This document shows, in pieces, positions 8,019 through 17,690 of a DNA stretch of 64,000 bases. The position numbers were made by a program, and so were the translations under genes. The stretch is taken from NCBI RefSeq assembly GCF_028622835.1, contig NZ_CP117677.1:2528820-2592819 (forward strand). Direction: 5' to 3'. This DNA is from Caloramator sp. mosi_1. Its GTDB lineage: Bacteria > Bacillota > Clostridia > Clostridiales > Caloramatoraceae. Numbering within the stretch: position 1 is the first letter of the stretch; each line of letters begins with the position of its first letter. Below the pieces are notes generated by a model that saw only the letters and a program-made list of their open reading frames with translations, was not told where the DNA came from and ran no database searches.

Positions 8019-10685
8019 TTATAACCTATTTATTCTTACAGTGCAAACCTTTAATTCAGGTTCCTTTGTAACTTCATCTAATGCTGTATTTGTTAAAGTA
8101 TTTGTTTCTTTAAAATGGAATGGCATAAACACTACATCCTCATCTATTTTTTCAGTAACCTTAGCTCTAACCTTTACACTTCCTCTTCTTGATATTACTT
8201 CAACCGCATCTCCATCGCTTATACCCAATTTTGAAGCATTCATTGGGTTTATTTCAACAAAAGGTTCCCCTACTATATTCATAAGTCCTTCATTTTTTCC
8301 CGTCATAGTCATAGTATGATAATGATAAAGAACTCTTCCTGTTGTCAATATTAAAGGATATTCATCATCTGGGAGCTCTGCTGCCTCTTTATAGTGGGAT
8401 GGTTTAAATAATCCCTTACCCCTTGCAAATTTATCTCTATGAAGTATAGGTGTTCCATTGTGATTTTTATCTAAAACCGGCCATTGCAAGCCCTTTTCTT
8501 CTATTCTTTCATAATCTATACCACTATATTGTGGAGTAAGTGTTGCAATCTCCTTCATCACATCTTCAGATGTATTTAAATTGCAATCATAACCAAATCT
8601 TATCATTAACTCTTTAATAATTCTCCAATCCTCTTTAGCTTCTCCTACACTTTTAATTGCCCTTCTAACTCTTTGCACTCTTCTTTCTGAATTAGTGAAG
8701 GTTCCTTCCTTTTCTGCAAAGCTTGCAGCAGGTAAAACAACATCAGCAAGCTTTGCTGTATCTGTTAGGAAAATATCCTGTACAACAAGGAAATCTAATG
8801 ATTTTAAGGCCTCTTCTACGTGCTTTATGTCTGGGTCTGAAACCATTGGGTTTTCTCCCATAATATATAAGGCTTTAACTTTTCCATCCTGTGTTGCCTT
8901 AAATACTTCAGGTACAGTTAATCCTACTTTATCAGAAAGTTTAACTCCCCACGCCTTTTCAAACTTTTCTACGTTTTCCTTTATATATACCTTTTGATAG
9001 CCTGGGAATACATCAGGAAGACATCCCATATCACAGGCACCCTGAACATTGTTTTGTCCACGTAGTGGATTAACCCCACATCCTTCTTTTCCTATCTTTC
9101 CGCAAAGCATTGCAAGGTTTGCTACAGAATAAACGTGTTCTACTCCTGATGAATGTTGAGTTATTCCCATTGAATATACTATGCTTGATTTTTCACTCTT
9201 TGCATAGAGCCTTGCTGCCTCTCTTATAAGTTCTGCCTTAACTTTTGTTATTGCCTCTGCCTTTTCTGGAGTATATTCCTTTACTACCTCCACAAGTTCA
9301 TCATAGTTTTCACATCTTTCTTCAATAAATTTCCTATCCTGAAGTCCCTCTTCAATAATAACATTCATCATAGCATTAAGCAGTGCAACGTTAGTTCCTG
9401 GTTTTAGCTGCATAAATACATCTGCACCCTTTGTAAGTTCAATTTCTCTTGGGTCTGCAACTATTATCCTTGCACCCTTTAATTTTGCCCTTTTAATATA
9501 AGTTGCAGTAACTGGATGTGTTTCGGTTGTATTTGATCCAATTATAAAAATGCAGTCTGCCTTTTCAAGCTCTCCTATACTGTTTGTCATAGCACCACTT
9601 CCAAAGGTTGTTGCAAGTCCTGAAACGGTTGTTGCGTGGCACAGTCTTGCACAGTGGTCTATATTATTTGTTCCAATAACTGCCCTCATAAACTTTTGGA
9701 ACATATAGTTATCTTCATTTGTACATCTTGCAGAGGCAAAACCTGCGATGCTGTCTGAACCATACTTCTCCTTTATTTCCTTAAATCTTTTTGATATATA
9801 GTCTAATGCTTCATCCCATTCAGCCTCAACAAATTCACCATTTTTCTTAATAAGGGGTTTCTTTAGCCTATCTTTATGATTTATGAAATTATAAGCAAAC
9901 CTTCCCTTAACACACATAAGCCCTTTATTAGGCTCTGTAAAACAAGGCTCTACTCCAACAACCTTGTCATCCTTAACAAGTAGATACATTTGACATCCAA
10001 CTCCACAATAGGAGCAGGTTGTTCTAATCTTCTTAACCTCCCAGGCTCTATACTTGTCCTTCTTTTTAACAGTTAGAGCACCAACTGGACAAGCTGCAAC
10101 GCAGTTACCGCAAGATACACAATCTGACTCATAGAGCCTTCTATCAAAGGGAACAGCAATATGAGTATAAAAACCACGTTTTGCAAAACCTATTGCACCT
10201 GTACATTGTAATTCATTACATACCCTTACACACTTTCCACAAAGAATACATTTGTTTTGGTCACAAATATAAAACTCATTGCTGTCATCAATTTCATATT
10301 GTATTTTTTCTCCACCATACTTGTCCCCTTTAATATCATACCTATAACAGTAATCTTGAAGTTTACAATCTCCAGCCTTTTCACAGGTTAAACAGTCTAA
10401 AGGATGGTTTGATATGAGAAGTTCTAATACTGTTTTTCTTGCTTCTATAACGCTCTTTGATTCAGTATGAACAACCATTCCCTCCTGAACTGGAGTTGTA
10501 CAAGATGCTAAAAGACTTCTTGCACCCTCAACCTCAACAACACACAATCTACAGGCACCGTGTGGTTTTAATCTTTCATCGTGGCACAATGTAGGTATAT
10601 CTTTACCTAACAACCTTGCAGCTTCGAGTATAGTCGTTCCTTCTTCAACAGAAATTTTAATTCCATCAATAGTCAGGTTAATCAT
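8019..10685 (-). CDS. fdhF: Formate dehydrogenase catalytic subunit, NuoG-type N-terminus, cysteine active site
   Basis: Intact 888-residue molybdo/tungsto-enzyme that interconverts formate and CO2. N-terminal order: 2Fe-2S domain (ACRLCVVEVEG, residues about 45-60), the NuoG-type HPLDCLTCEKAGDCKLQDYC, then two 4Fe-4S sets (CILCGKCVRVC and CVSCGNCVAACPVG). The catalytic domain follows, with its own cluster motif CSYCGVGCQMY. The active site reads ARLCHATTVSG, so a cysteine replaces selenocysteine and the next histidine is kept. The C-terminal pterin-binding domain starts near YPLILTTGR. The extra clusters imply an electron-transfer partner subunit, not encoded here. It is the first gene of the operon with focA, mobA and fdhD. 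Confidence 0.93.
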   Translation of the reverse strand: MINLTIDGIKISVEEGTTILEAARLLGKDIPTLCHDERLKPHGACRLCVVEVEGARSLLASCTTPVQEGMVVHTESKSVIEARKTVLELLISNHPLDCLTCEKAGDCKLQDYCYRYDIKGDKYGGEKIQYEIDDSNEFYICDQNKCILCGKCVRVCNELQCTGAIGFAKRGFYTHIAVPFDRRLYESDCVSCGNCVAACPVGALTVKKKDKYRAWEVKKIRTTCSYCGVGCQMYLLVKDDKVVGVEPCFTEPNKGLMCVKGRFAYNFINHKDRLKKPLIKKNGEFVEAEWDEALDYISKRFKEIKEKYGSDSIAGFASARCTNEDNYMFQKFMRAVIGTNNIDHCARLCHATTVSGLATTFGSGAMTNSIGELEKADCIFIIGSNTTETHPVTATYIKRAKLKGARIIVADPREIELTKGADVFMQLKPGTNVALLNAMMNVIIEEGLQDRKFIEERCENYDELVEVVKEYTPEKAEAITKVKAELIREAARLYAKSEKSSIVYSMGITQHSSGVEHVYSVANLAMLCGKIGKEGCGVNPLRGQNNVQGACDMGCLPDVFPGYQKVYIKENVEKFEKAWGVKLSDKVGLTVPEVFKATQDGKVKALYIMGENPMVSDPDIKHVEEALKSLDFLVVQDIFLTDTAKLADVVLPAASFAEKEGTFTNSERRVQRVRRAIKSVGEAKEDWRIIKELMIRFGYDCNLNTSEDVMKEIATLTPQYSGIDYERIEEKGLQWPVLDKNHNGTPILHRDKFARGKGLFKPSHYKEAAELPDDEYPLILTTGRVLYHYHTMTMTGKNEGLMNIVGEPFVEINPMNASKLGISDGDAVEVISRRGSVKVRAKVTEKIDEDVVFMPFHFKETNTLTNTALDEVTKEPELKVCTVRINRL

Positions 10686-10915
10686 ATAATCCCCCTATTA
10701 CTTGTTAAATAGTTAACATACCATATTTATTTTAACATTATTTTTTAATTTTCTCAATACTTTGAATAAATATAATATTTATTAAATATTTTTATTAATT
10801 TATTCAGAATAACTATTTATTTTTCAATAATGAAAATTATGACATTATTGTTATTCCTTTTTTATAAAAAAATATAAAATAGTAAAAGACACTATAATTT
10901 GAAGGGAGAATTAAT
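10686..10915. promoter_or_regulatory. Divergent promoter region, fdhF/pulA
   Basis: 230 very AT-rich bases between the divergent fdhF and pulA starts. TTGTTAAATAGTTAACAT near 10700-10717 contains the palindrome GTTAAATAGTTAAC-like half-sites close to fdhF. The pulA side has TATAAAATAGTAAAAGACACTATAAT before GAAGGGAGAATTAAT. No recognisable operator can be named. Confidence 0.35.
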
Positions 10916-13032
10916 ATGCTTTATTCATATCTAAATTGCTTTAGACAAATAGTAGTAAACGGAATAAAGGAAAATAAAATCAGAGTAAACAAGAACACAA
11001 GAATAAAAGTATTTCAAAGTGATAAAAGCAACGAAATACAAAGTGTTAACCTTTGTGGAGACAGTTTATGCATAAACCTTAGGAAAAATATTGATATTAT
11101 GCAGGAATGCTTTGTTTTAATAGAAGGACATCTTCTTAAGGTAAACTACTCTCCTTTATTCAAAACTGATGAATTTGATAATCTTTTTGCCTATGATGGG
11201 CCATTAGGATATATATATCATAAAGAGTACACTGAATTTTACGTTTGGTCACCAGTTGCAACTAAGATTAACCTTCTATTATTTAAAAATTTTGATACAT
11301 CTATACAAGAGGAGCCTGAGGTTTTTGAAATGCAAAGGTTAGATAAGGGGTTTTCTATGCAAAAATAGAGGGTGACTTAGATGGTCTTTTTATAACTACG
11401 AAGCCCACGTGTATGGAAGAAAAAATATTGTAGTTGACCCCTATGCCTATGCTGTGGGAGTGAATGGACTTCGTGGGGCAATAGTTGACTTACAGTCTAC
11501 AAATCCTTTGGGTTTTGAGATGGATAGATATGTAAAGTTAAATTCAAATGTTGATGCTGTAATTTATGAAGTAAGTATTAGGGATTTTACAATTGACTCT
11601 ACAAGCAACGTAAATCTTAATGGTAAATTTTTAGGTCTTACTGAAGAAAACACAAGTTATGAGGGGGTTGAAACTGCCCTTTCCCACATAAAAGATTTTG
11701 GAATAACCCACCTACAAATAATGCCTATGTATGATTTTAGCTATAAAAGTGTGGACGAAAAGTATCCTTTAGATAAATACAATTGGGGATATGACCCTCA
11801 AAACTACAACTGTCCAGAGGGTTCCTACTCTATTAATCCCTTTTCTCCTAAAAGTAGAATTACAGAACTTAAAAACTAATACAAAAGCTTCACAGCTTAG
11901 GTATTGGAATTAATATGGACGTAGTTTACAACCATATGTATGAGGCTCAAAATACACATTTCGAAGGATTAGTACCTGGCTATTACTTTAGAAAAATCTT
12001 GATGGAAGCTTTATAAACGGAAGTGGATGCGGAAATGACACTGCATCTGAAAACTATATGATGAGGAGATTTATAGTTGATTCTGTTAAGTATTGGACTA
12101 AAGAATACCACATAGATGGATATAGATTTGATTTGATGGGGCTTCACGATGTAGAAACAATGAATAAAGTTAAGGATGAAGTATTAAAAATAAACCCCTT
12201 TGCAATGATATATGGGGAAGGCTGGAACATACCAACAGGTATTGAAGAAGAAAGAAAAGCAATTCAAAAAACTCCAGCAAACTAATTGGAATAGGATTTT
12301 TCAATGATACAATAAGAAATACTGTTCGTGGTAGTGTATTTGAATATAAGGAAAAGGGGTTTGTTAGCGGTGCTTTAAATCTTGAGGATACTATAAAGGA
12401 ATGTATAAAGGGACTTCCCAATCTTTATGTATCACCTTGCCAAAATATAAACTACATTTCCTGCCACGACAACCACACTCTTTGGGATAAGCTTAATATA
12501 TCAAATGCAAAGGATAGCTTTGAAGATTTAAAAAGTATGCACAAGTTAGCCTACGGTATTGTTTTAACATCACAGGGTGTGCCCTTTATTCACTCAGGCG
12601 ATGAATTTTTGAGAACAAAAAAGGTGTTGAAAATAGCTACAATTCAAAGGATGAAATAAACAAAGTAGATTGGAGCCTTAAGGTTAAAAATAAAGATGTT
12701 TATATCTACCTAAAGGAACTTATAAATTTTAGAAAAAACATCCTGCCTTTAGAATGAAAGATAGAGAACTTATACAAAAACATATAGAATTTATAAATTC
12801 TCCAAAGGGCACAGTTGCCTTTTTAATAAAAAACAATGCAAATTTTGATTGTTTTAAAGATATAATTGTTATATATAATGCAAATAATACTAAAGTAGCG
12901 TTAAATCTACCTGAAGGTAAATGGTATCTATATGTTGATAAAAACAATGTATACCAAGTTCCAAAGGCAAACTATGAATCATCAATGGAGGTTGAACCAA
13001 TTTCTCTAACTATATTATCAAATACAATCTAA
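10916..13032 (+). CDS. pulA: Type I pullulanase (GH13), cytoplasmic
   Basis: Debranches alpha-1,6 links of glycogen or pullulan-type dextrins. About 705 residues after joining at least six single-base breaks (near 11355, 11875, 11990, 12270, 12615, 12740), all in homopolymers. The pullulanase signature YNWGYDPQNYNCPEGSY lies near residue 290. GH13 regions are visible: DVVYNH (I), GYRFDLMG with the nucleophile Asp (II), IYGEGW with the acid Glu (III) and YISCHDNHTLWD (IV). There is an N-terminal CBM48-like sheet and no signal peptide, so it acts inside the cell, supplying linear glucan to GlgP. A true pseudogene is possible but unlikely given the perfect motifs. Confidence 0.9.
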
Positions 13033-13104
13033 TTAGTGTTTAATAAATTACATAAATATTACCAACATTATATTTAAATACTATACATTTTAGATAATAA
13101 ATGT

Positions 13105-13128
13105 TAATATATAATTATTATCATATAA
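13105..13128. promoter_or_regulatory. Possible Fur/PerR-type box upstream of ferritin
   Basis: TATATAATTATTATCATATAA resembles the AT-rich inverted 7-1-7 arrangement bound by Fur-family proteins. It overlaps the likely ferritin promoter, and a PerR gene lies 13 kb away. The background is very AT-rich, so the match is weak evidence. Confidence 0.3.
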
Positions 13129-13150
13129 CATTTTTTAAAGGAGGGTACAT

Positions 13151-13660
13151 ATGGTATCACAAAGATTATTTGATAAACTAAATGACCAAATGAACTTTGA
13201 ATTCTATTCATCACATATTTATCTTGCAATGTCAGCATATTTTGAATCAATTGATTTACCAGGATTTGCAAACTTCTTTAGAGTTCAGGCAGAAGAAGAA
13301 AAATTCCACGCTATGAAGTTTTACACTTACATAAATGAAATGGAAGGAAGAATTACCTTTAAAGGAATTCCAGATGTAGAAAATGAGTACAGCTCTGCCC
13401 TTGACGCCCTAAAGGCAGCCCTTGAACACGAAAAGAAGGTAACAAAAAGAATATATGAACTTATGGATATTGCACTTGAGGAGAGAGAACACGCAACTAT
13501 GAGCCTTTTAAAGTGGTTTATAGATGAACAGGTTGAAGAGGAGGCTACTGTTAATTCCCTTATTAAGAAGCTTGAAAGAATAGGAAACGATGTAAGTGCC
13601 CTTTATACTTTAGATGAACAGCTATCAACAAGAGTCTTTACTCCTCCAACTAATGCTTAA
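13151..13660 (+). CDS. ftnA: Ferritin (iron storage, FtnA type)
   Basis: Intact 169-residue non-haem ferritin. It oxidises Fe(II) and stores it as a mineral core in a 24-subunit cytoplasmic shell, limiting iron and peroxide stress. The start follows AAGGAGGGTACAT. Ferroxidase-centre residues are recognisable in NFEFYSSHIYLAMSAYFE, AEEEKFHAMKFYTY and LEEREHATMSLLKWF, with the EEQ-type helix IDEQVEEEATVNSL. It is a single-gene unit with a strong terminator and a possible Fur-family box in its promoter. Confidence 0.95.
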   Translation: MVSQRLFDKLNDQMNFEFYSSHIYLAMSAYFESIDLPGFANFFRVQAEEEKFHAMKFYTYINEMEGRITFKGIPDVENEYSSALDALKAALEHEKKVTKRIYELMDIALEEREHATMSLLKWFIDEQVEEEATVNSLIKKLERIGNDVSALYTLDEQLSTRVFTPPTNA

Positions 13661-13664
13661 TTAT

Positions 13665-13698
13665 AATCCCCTTCTAAATTACAATTTAGAAGGGGATT
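13665..13698. terminator. Bidirectional terminator, ferritin / amidotransferase
   Basis: AATCCCCTTCTAAAT and ATTTAGAAGGGGATT form a perfect 15-base stem with a 4-base loop, between convergent genes. Confidence 0.9.
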
Positions 13699-13701
13699 AC
13701 T

Positions 13702-14422
13702 TTATTTACATTGCTTTATAAAATACTCAAATAACCTTATCATAACTGGATGCTTTTTAGCCATAAGTTCTGGATGCCATTGAACTGCCATAATAGGCTT
13801 ACTTTCGTGTTCTATAGCCTCAATTACTCCATCTGATGAATAAGCAGAAACTTTAAAGTTCTTTGGTACAATTTTAGCTGCTTGATGGTGAAAACTATTA
13901 ACTAATATCCTGTCATTATCAAAAACCTCATAAAGCTTTGTATCCTTTTTATTTCAACATAATGACCTATGTCGTGTATTCCTGCCCTCTGAAAGTGGTT
14001 TATATAGGTTCCCTCAACATCACTGATGTCTTGATAAAGCTTTCCACCAAAGGCAACTGTTATTATCTGTTGTCCTCTGCTTATTCCAAGTATAGGCATA
14101 TCCTTCTCTATTGCTGCCTTAACTATAAAAAGTTCACATAGATCCCTTGGAGTATATGTAAATCCAACGTGAAGTGAAGGTTCTTCTCCATAATATATTG
14201 GATTTACATCGGAACCTCCAGATAATATGATACCATCTAAAGTATCCATTATCTTTAATAAGTCCTCTTCACTATTAATAATTGGAATTAAAACAGGCAC
14301 TCCCCCGCCTCCATTACAACATCAACAAAATCCTTTGCGACATAATTTCTCTCTTGACCTAAAGACAAATCCTTATCTGATATCATATAATCACAGGTTA
14401 TACCAATTAACGGCTTACTCAT
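13702..14422 (-). CDS. Class I glutamine amidotransferase (PuuD-like) with Ser in place of the catalytic Cys
   Basis: About 240 residues of the peptidase C26 / gamma-glutamyl-GABA hydrolase family. ATG 14422 follows AAAAGGGGGTAGATAA. Breaks near 14302 (GGGGG) and 13962 (AAAA) are single-base. Family landmarks are SKPLIGITCDY, DGIILSGGSDVNPIYYGEEP and GGKLYQDI, with the catalytic histidine/glutamate pair in AVQWHPE. The nucleophile motif, normally GICRG, reads LGISRGQQ, so serine (codon AGC) replaces the cysteine. The protein may be inactive, may have shifted chemistry, or may reflect a base error. No other polyamine genes are near. Confidence 0.82.
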
Positions 14423-14530
14423 TTTATCTACCCCCTTTTATTTTTATTTTATAACATTATATAAAAATTTACAAATTAATATTAATAATGTGTTAAAATA
14501 TAATTGTAATTTACCTAAAGGAGTGATACT

Positions 14531-15683
14531 GTGGAAAGAATTTATTTAGACAATGCTGCAACCACATTCCCAAAACCAAAATGCGTTTCACAGGCAGTAT
14601 GTGATTTTATTGAAAATATAGGAAGCAATGTTGGACGTGGAAGCTACCAAAACTCCTACTCTGCTGCTCAAGTTGTATATGAAACAAGGGAGCTTCTGTG
14701 CGAACTATTTAACTTTGACAATCCTCTTTCAACAATCTTTACAATGAATATAACCCAAAGCATAAATATGATACTAAAGGGATTTTTAAAACCTGGCGAT
14801 CACGTTCTTGTATCCTCAATGGAACACAATGCCGTAATGAGACCATTAAATAGCCTAAAAAAATGGGTATTGAATATACCAAAATACCCTGTGATATATA
14901 TGGACAAATAGATTATGAGTGTGTAGAAAATTTAATCAAGCCGAATACAAAGCTTGCAGTTATATCCCACGCCTCAAATGTATGTGGTACTATGCAGGAT
15001 ATTGAAAGGCTGGGCTCTATTTTTAAAAAACATAATGTATATTTTGTTTTAGACAGTGCACAAACAGCTGGAGTTTTTGATATAGATTTTAAAAAGTCTA
15101 ATCTAAGTGCACTATGTTTTACAGGTCACAAAGGTCTTCTTGGGCCTCAAGGAATAGGTGGTTTTATATTAACTACCGATTTTGCATCAAAAATAAAACC
15201 ATTAATAGAAGGAGGAACTGGAAGTCTATCAGAATCAGAGGAACAACCAGAATATCTTCCCGATAAATTTGAAGCAGGAACCCTTTGTCTTCCTGCAATA
15301 TATGGGCTTAATGCATCTTTAAAATACATAAAAAAGAAACATCAAGGGCAATAAGAGAAAAGGAACTTTATTTAACTAAAATGTTTATAGATGGAATAAA
15401 AAATATAGATGGAATTAGACTTATAGGATATGAAGGTATAAAAAACAGAGCTGCCGTTGTTTCCTTATCCTTCGAAGATATAGATAACTCTGAAGTTGCC
15501 TTTTTACTTGATAGAGAATACGGAATAATGACAAGGGTTGGCCTACACTGTGCACCCTCTGCCCATAAAACTCTACAAACCTTTCCAAAGGGAACAGTGA
15601 GGTTCAGCTTCGGGCATATGAATACAGAAAAAGAAATTAAATATACCCTTGAATCAATACAAAAGATTCTAAAATCAATATAA
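14531..15683 (+). CDS. Cysteine desulfurase family aminotransferase (class V)
   Basis: Pyridoxal-phosphate enzyme releasing sulfur from cysteine as a persulfide. About 383 residues with GTG start 14531 after AAAGGAGTGATACT. It opens [14 protein letters not shown], has [11 protein letters not shown], the lysine loop [11 protein letters not shown], and the active cysteine in [12 protein letters not shown]. Two breaks (near 14865 and 15340) fall in AAAAAA and AAGAAA runs. The long active-site segment and overall form fit the group of single desulfurase genes not linked to SufU or IscU. It could be a sulfur donor for FdhD-type cofactor sulfuration, but this is only inference from proximity (8 kb). 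Confidence 0.88.
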
Positions 15684-15701
15684 TTTACATAGTTTGTTCA
15701 A

Positions 15702-15739
15702 AACCCCATAGTGATTTACTTATTAATTACTATGGGGTT
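15702..15739. terminator. Terminator after the cysteine desulfurase
   Basis: AACCCCATAGT and ACTATGGGGTT form an 11-base stem with an AT-rich 16-base loop. It lies between convergent genes. Confidence 0.75.
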
Positions 15740-15764
15740 AAATACTTTTATTCAATATTATCTT

Positions 15765-16327
15765 TTAATAAAGATCCAAATTTTTAAATAAATATCCTAA
15801 GTACAACCCTACACCTAAACATATCATTGCTGAAAAAAACACTATATATGTAATTATCATATGTTCTGACTGATTTGTTATATTTATTAAAAAAGGAGAA
15901 AAGAAAAAAACTAATAAAGAAAATATAAAAAGATTTTAAACATCCTTTTAATAGAATTTGCAATATCTGAAAATCCCTGATCCTTTGCTATTGTAGATAT
16001 TCCCTCACATAAAACATATAAAACATATAAAAATAAGACCGATTCTAAAGAAGTTAAAAATTCTAACAACAATCTTAAATCCTGTAATTCAACAAGTCTA
16101 TATAAATAATTTTTTTCAAGAATATCTGTAATACCTAACACAATTAAAATTACGGTTGGTATCTTAGCTTTATTAAAAAATTCTTTTTGCTGCGATAATT
16201 TTATTAATGCATAAAAAACATATATATATCCAATAAAATTTGGAAGTACATTTAAAAAATAAATATTTATATTTAAAAATATGTAAATCATACCCCAAAA
16301 TAAATATCTATAAACTCCTTTATTCAT
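15765..16327 (-). CDS. Membrane protein of unknown function
   Basis: About 185 residues, mostly hydrophobic, with about six predicted transmembrane stretches, for example YLFWGMIYIFLNINIYFL and LFLYVLYVLCEGIS. The start is ATG 16327 (MNKGVYRYLFW) with AGGTGAT upstream. Two single-base breaks near 15940 and 15893 extend the frame into a last helix and the end YLFKNLDLY. A charged loop (IAKDQGFSDIANSIKRMFK) precedes the C-terminal helices. It is probably co-transcribed with the membrane-anchored protein 54 bases upstream. I see no family match. Confidence 0.6.
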
Positions 16328-16381
16328 ATCACCTGTCTTCCTCCATACTCTCATATTTCAATATATTAAAAATATCCCTAC

Positions 16382-17165
16382 TTAAAAATTGATTAGAAAC
16401 CATAAAACAGTTTTTGTCTTTTTACCTTCAAATGTTTCATACTCTATATCTATATAAAATCTATAAACATTATATTTCATTCTTTTATCTTGAGTAAAAT
16501 TAAATTCAGCCTCTAATTCTACTTCTTCATCCTTTTCAACAATTTCCGATAACAATAAATCATTTTCATTAACTAATTTATTATTAACTTTTAAATTTAA
16601 TAAACCTTTATCTATAAATTTATAGCTCATTCCTATTAATTTTACATTTTCCCTTGCAGAAAATATCGCTAATGTTTTGCCATCTGAAGAACTACTTATA
16701 CTCTTAAAATGTAAACTATCACAATTTAAATTATCCTCATTACTATCATTGAATAAATAAATCCTTCCTATATCTATTAATTTTTCTCTCCATTTCTATA
16801 CTCAACTTCAATCTTTGTAATAACGGTATTTTTAATCTGTTCAATAACGTCGCTTGTATCACCTTGACATAAATTTATTTCTATACTTTTTAGTTTATAA
16901 TTACCTGATTCAATAACAATATTTTCATTCAAAATAACAGGCTTATATTTTATCTCTGGAAAATATATACATAGAATATTATCCTGGTTATTTGCTTTAT
17001 CTATGTAATAAAGGTTAATTGTACTTGTTCCCTCTTTAACTTCATAGTAATGCTTTAAAAATAATGGCACATTAGATTGATGTACTCTTAAATATAAAAC
17101 GTTTCCTATCCAGATAACAATCCATAAAAAAGTCCAATTATAACATAGTTTCTTTTTATACTCAT
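16382..17165 (-). CDS. Membrane-anchored protein of unknown function
   Basis: About 260 residues after mending two breaks (near 17120 and 16790). ATG 17165 follows AGGGGTGTAAT. A single N-terminal helix (NYVIIGLFLWIVIWIGNVL) anchors a beta-rich, acidic extracytoplasmic part (for example VILNENIVIESGNYKLKSIE and EVELEAEFNFTQDKRMKY), ending TKTVLWFLINF. No catalytic motif is seen. It pairs with the polytopic protein downstream, so they may act together at the membrane; this is inference from spacing only. Confidence 0.6.
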
Positions 17166-17291
17166 ATTACACCCCTAACATTTATATCATAATTATACTA
17201 TTTTTAAGGTTGAAATACAACTAATTAAAATATTGCTATTAATTTCCATAAAAGCAAAAACCAAACTTTTAAATTATATAGAAAATTAAAA

Positions 17292-17572
17292 GTGGAGGCT
17301 GTTGAAAAAGCTATAATATGTTTAGCCCCTTGAAGGATTTCCTTGGCATTCCTTCATTTCGCTAATCAAGTGTAAGCTTTTCTTTGTTTGAAAAGTCCTA
17401 CCCTCGCGATGCCCTCATCCTTGAGGGCCGCTCGGCTCGGCACATCGTGTGCCGAATTACGGACTCTTTCAAAGTCGAAAAGCAACACTTGCTAAAGCTT
17501 ATGAAATATGCCATTTTGAAATCCTTTCAAGGGGCAGTTTCATAATCAGAGCATCTTTTATGTTTGTCAACA
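17292..17572 (+). repeat. MITE-like dispersed repeat, full-length copy 1
   Basis: About 280 bases that match the segment 44791-45063 in reverse orientation along their whole length. It begins GGCTGTTGAAAAAGC and ends TTTATGTTTGTCAACAATC. The ends are imperfect inverted repeats of about 50 bases, both carrying TGTTGA and CCCCTTGAAGGATTT-like blocks. The GC-richer middle contains TCGGCACATCGTGTGCCGA, a near-perfect palindrome. It has no coding capacity, so I read it as a non-autonomous transposable element whose transposase is not in the window. Confidence 0.75.
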
Positions 17573-17627
17573 ATCTGAAGTGGTTTAGTTATAAATTTTC
17601 ATTACCTATCGTATCTATATTAAAAAA

Positions 17628-17670
17628 CCATAAAGGGTTTAAACTAAATAATTTTTTAAACCCTTTATGG
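17628..17670. terminator. Terminator at the 3' end of iadA
   Basis: CCATAAAGGGTTTAAA and TTTAAACCCTTTATGG form a 16-base stem with an AT-only loop, 20 bases past the iadA stop. Confidence 0.8.
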
Positions 17671-17690
17671 GTATATCTCTAATTATAATT

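Noticed and set aside
9600-9660. Selenocysteine codon in formate dehydrogenase
   Set aside because: The active site encodes cysteine in frame; no TGA and no SECIS-like hairpin follow.
10916-13032. Pullulanase as a decayed pseudogene
   Set aside because: All GH13 motifs are intact and every break is a one-base homopolymer change like those in essential genes nearby.
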